Part shown: piece after piece, positions 63,910 to 64,000 of the stretch
How positions within the stretch are numbered: the first letter of the stretch is position 1
Layout of the letters: the number at the start of each line of letters is the position of its first letter
Origin: Dillenia suffruticosa
Taxonomy: Eukaryota; Streptophyta; Magnoliopsida; Dilleniales; Dilleniaceae
Length of the DNA: 64,000 nucleotides
Direction of reading: 5' to 3'
Assembly (NCBI GenBank): GCA_033439265.1
Contig: JAVTVX010000027.1
Location: forward strand, 15,205,001 to 15,269,000
The notes under the pieces: model-generated
Told to the model about the DNA's origin: nothing
Seen by the model: the letters and a program-made list of their open reading frames with translations, nothing else
Database searches by the model: none
Position numbers and translations under genes: made by a program

Positions 63910-64000
63910 CTATTAAAAAAATCACATTAACTTACATTAAAAACTTTATTCAATTCAAAATATACATAATCAAAATATAAATAATAATAATAATAATAAT

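Larger units (their letters stand above)
58544..64000. mobile_element. CACTA-type DNA transposon, left part
   Basis: It starts CACTACAAAATTAAAT, a CACTA terminus, inside a gypsy gag. The next 250 bp hold repeated TCGGTAA and ACCGT units in both orientations, as expected of subterminal transposase-binding repeats, and 58980-59160 and 60765-60900 are rich in GTAATAAGTAATGG-type words. The right terminus is not in the window. It carries a Ulp1-like gene on the minus strand. Confidence 0.65.

Overview
This is a gene-poor, AT-rich stretch of a flowering-plant nuclear genome. I infer a eudicot-like, repeat-rich plant because it holds two plant genes that look intact, a kappa/lambda-type 14-3-3 gene and an egg-cell-secreted EC1-type gene. 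The rest is mostly plant LTR retrotransposons, SINEs, small DNA transposons and an integrated caulimovirid (pararetrovirus). The window has no bacterial operon logic. Most open frames are fragments of decayed elements.

Left part (1-4.8 kb): the 5' end of a minus-strand retrotransposon with its tRNA-Met primer site and a 430-bp LTR, then the last two exons of a plant phosphofructokinase gene broken by a frameshift, then a tRNA-derived SINE with perfect target duplications. From about 4.8 to 16.9 kb lies an endogenous caulimovirid locus. A minus-strand fragment (protease, reverse transcriptase, RNase H, a downstream frame, intergenic region) meets a plus-strand fragment of the same 3' end, giving long inverted outer repeats. 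A 7.1-kb copia element (8837-15942) splits the viral protease, and a 386-bp hAT-like MITE (7580-7965) sits between reverse transcriptase and RNase H.

Middle part (17-41 kb): LTR relics, a 248-bp tandem repeat, a palindrome cluster, a fragment of a CML13/14-type calcium-sensor gene, and a large nest. In the nest a Sirevirus-like copia element (25390-36352) has inserted into the 3' LTR of a decayed Tat-type gypsy element whose pol runs from about 40.6 to 37.3 kb on the minus strand. The copia element carries an extra 3' frame and arrays of short inverted motif pairs.

Right part (41-64 kb): a local duplication around the EC1 gene, with the second copy lacking EC1 and each copy carrying its own SINE. 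The four-exon 14-3-3 gene follows on the minus strand, with a 4.8-kb intron holding a LINE fragment and a hAT-like MITE about 290 bp upstream of its start codon. Next are a CACTA-like hairpin region, a truncated plus-strand gypsy gag, and from 58544 to the window end the left part of a CACTA-type transposon carrying a multi-exon Ulp1/C48 protease-like gene with a damaged N-terminal part.

All functional assignments come from reading translations and motifs by eye. No database search was run.
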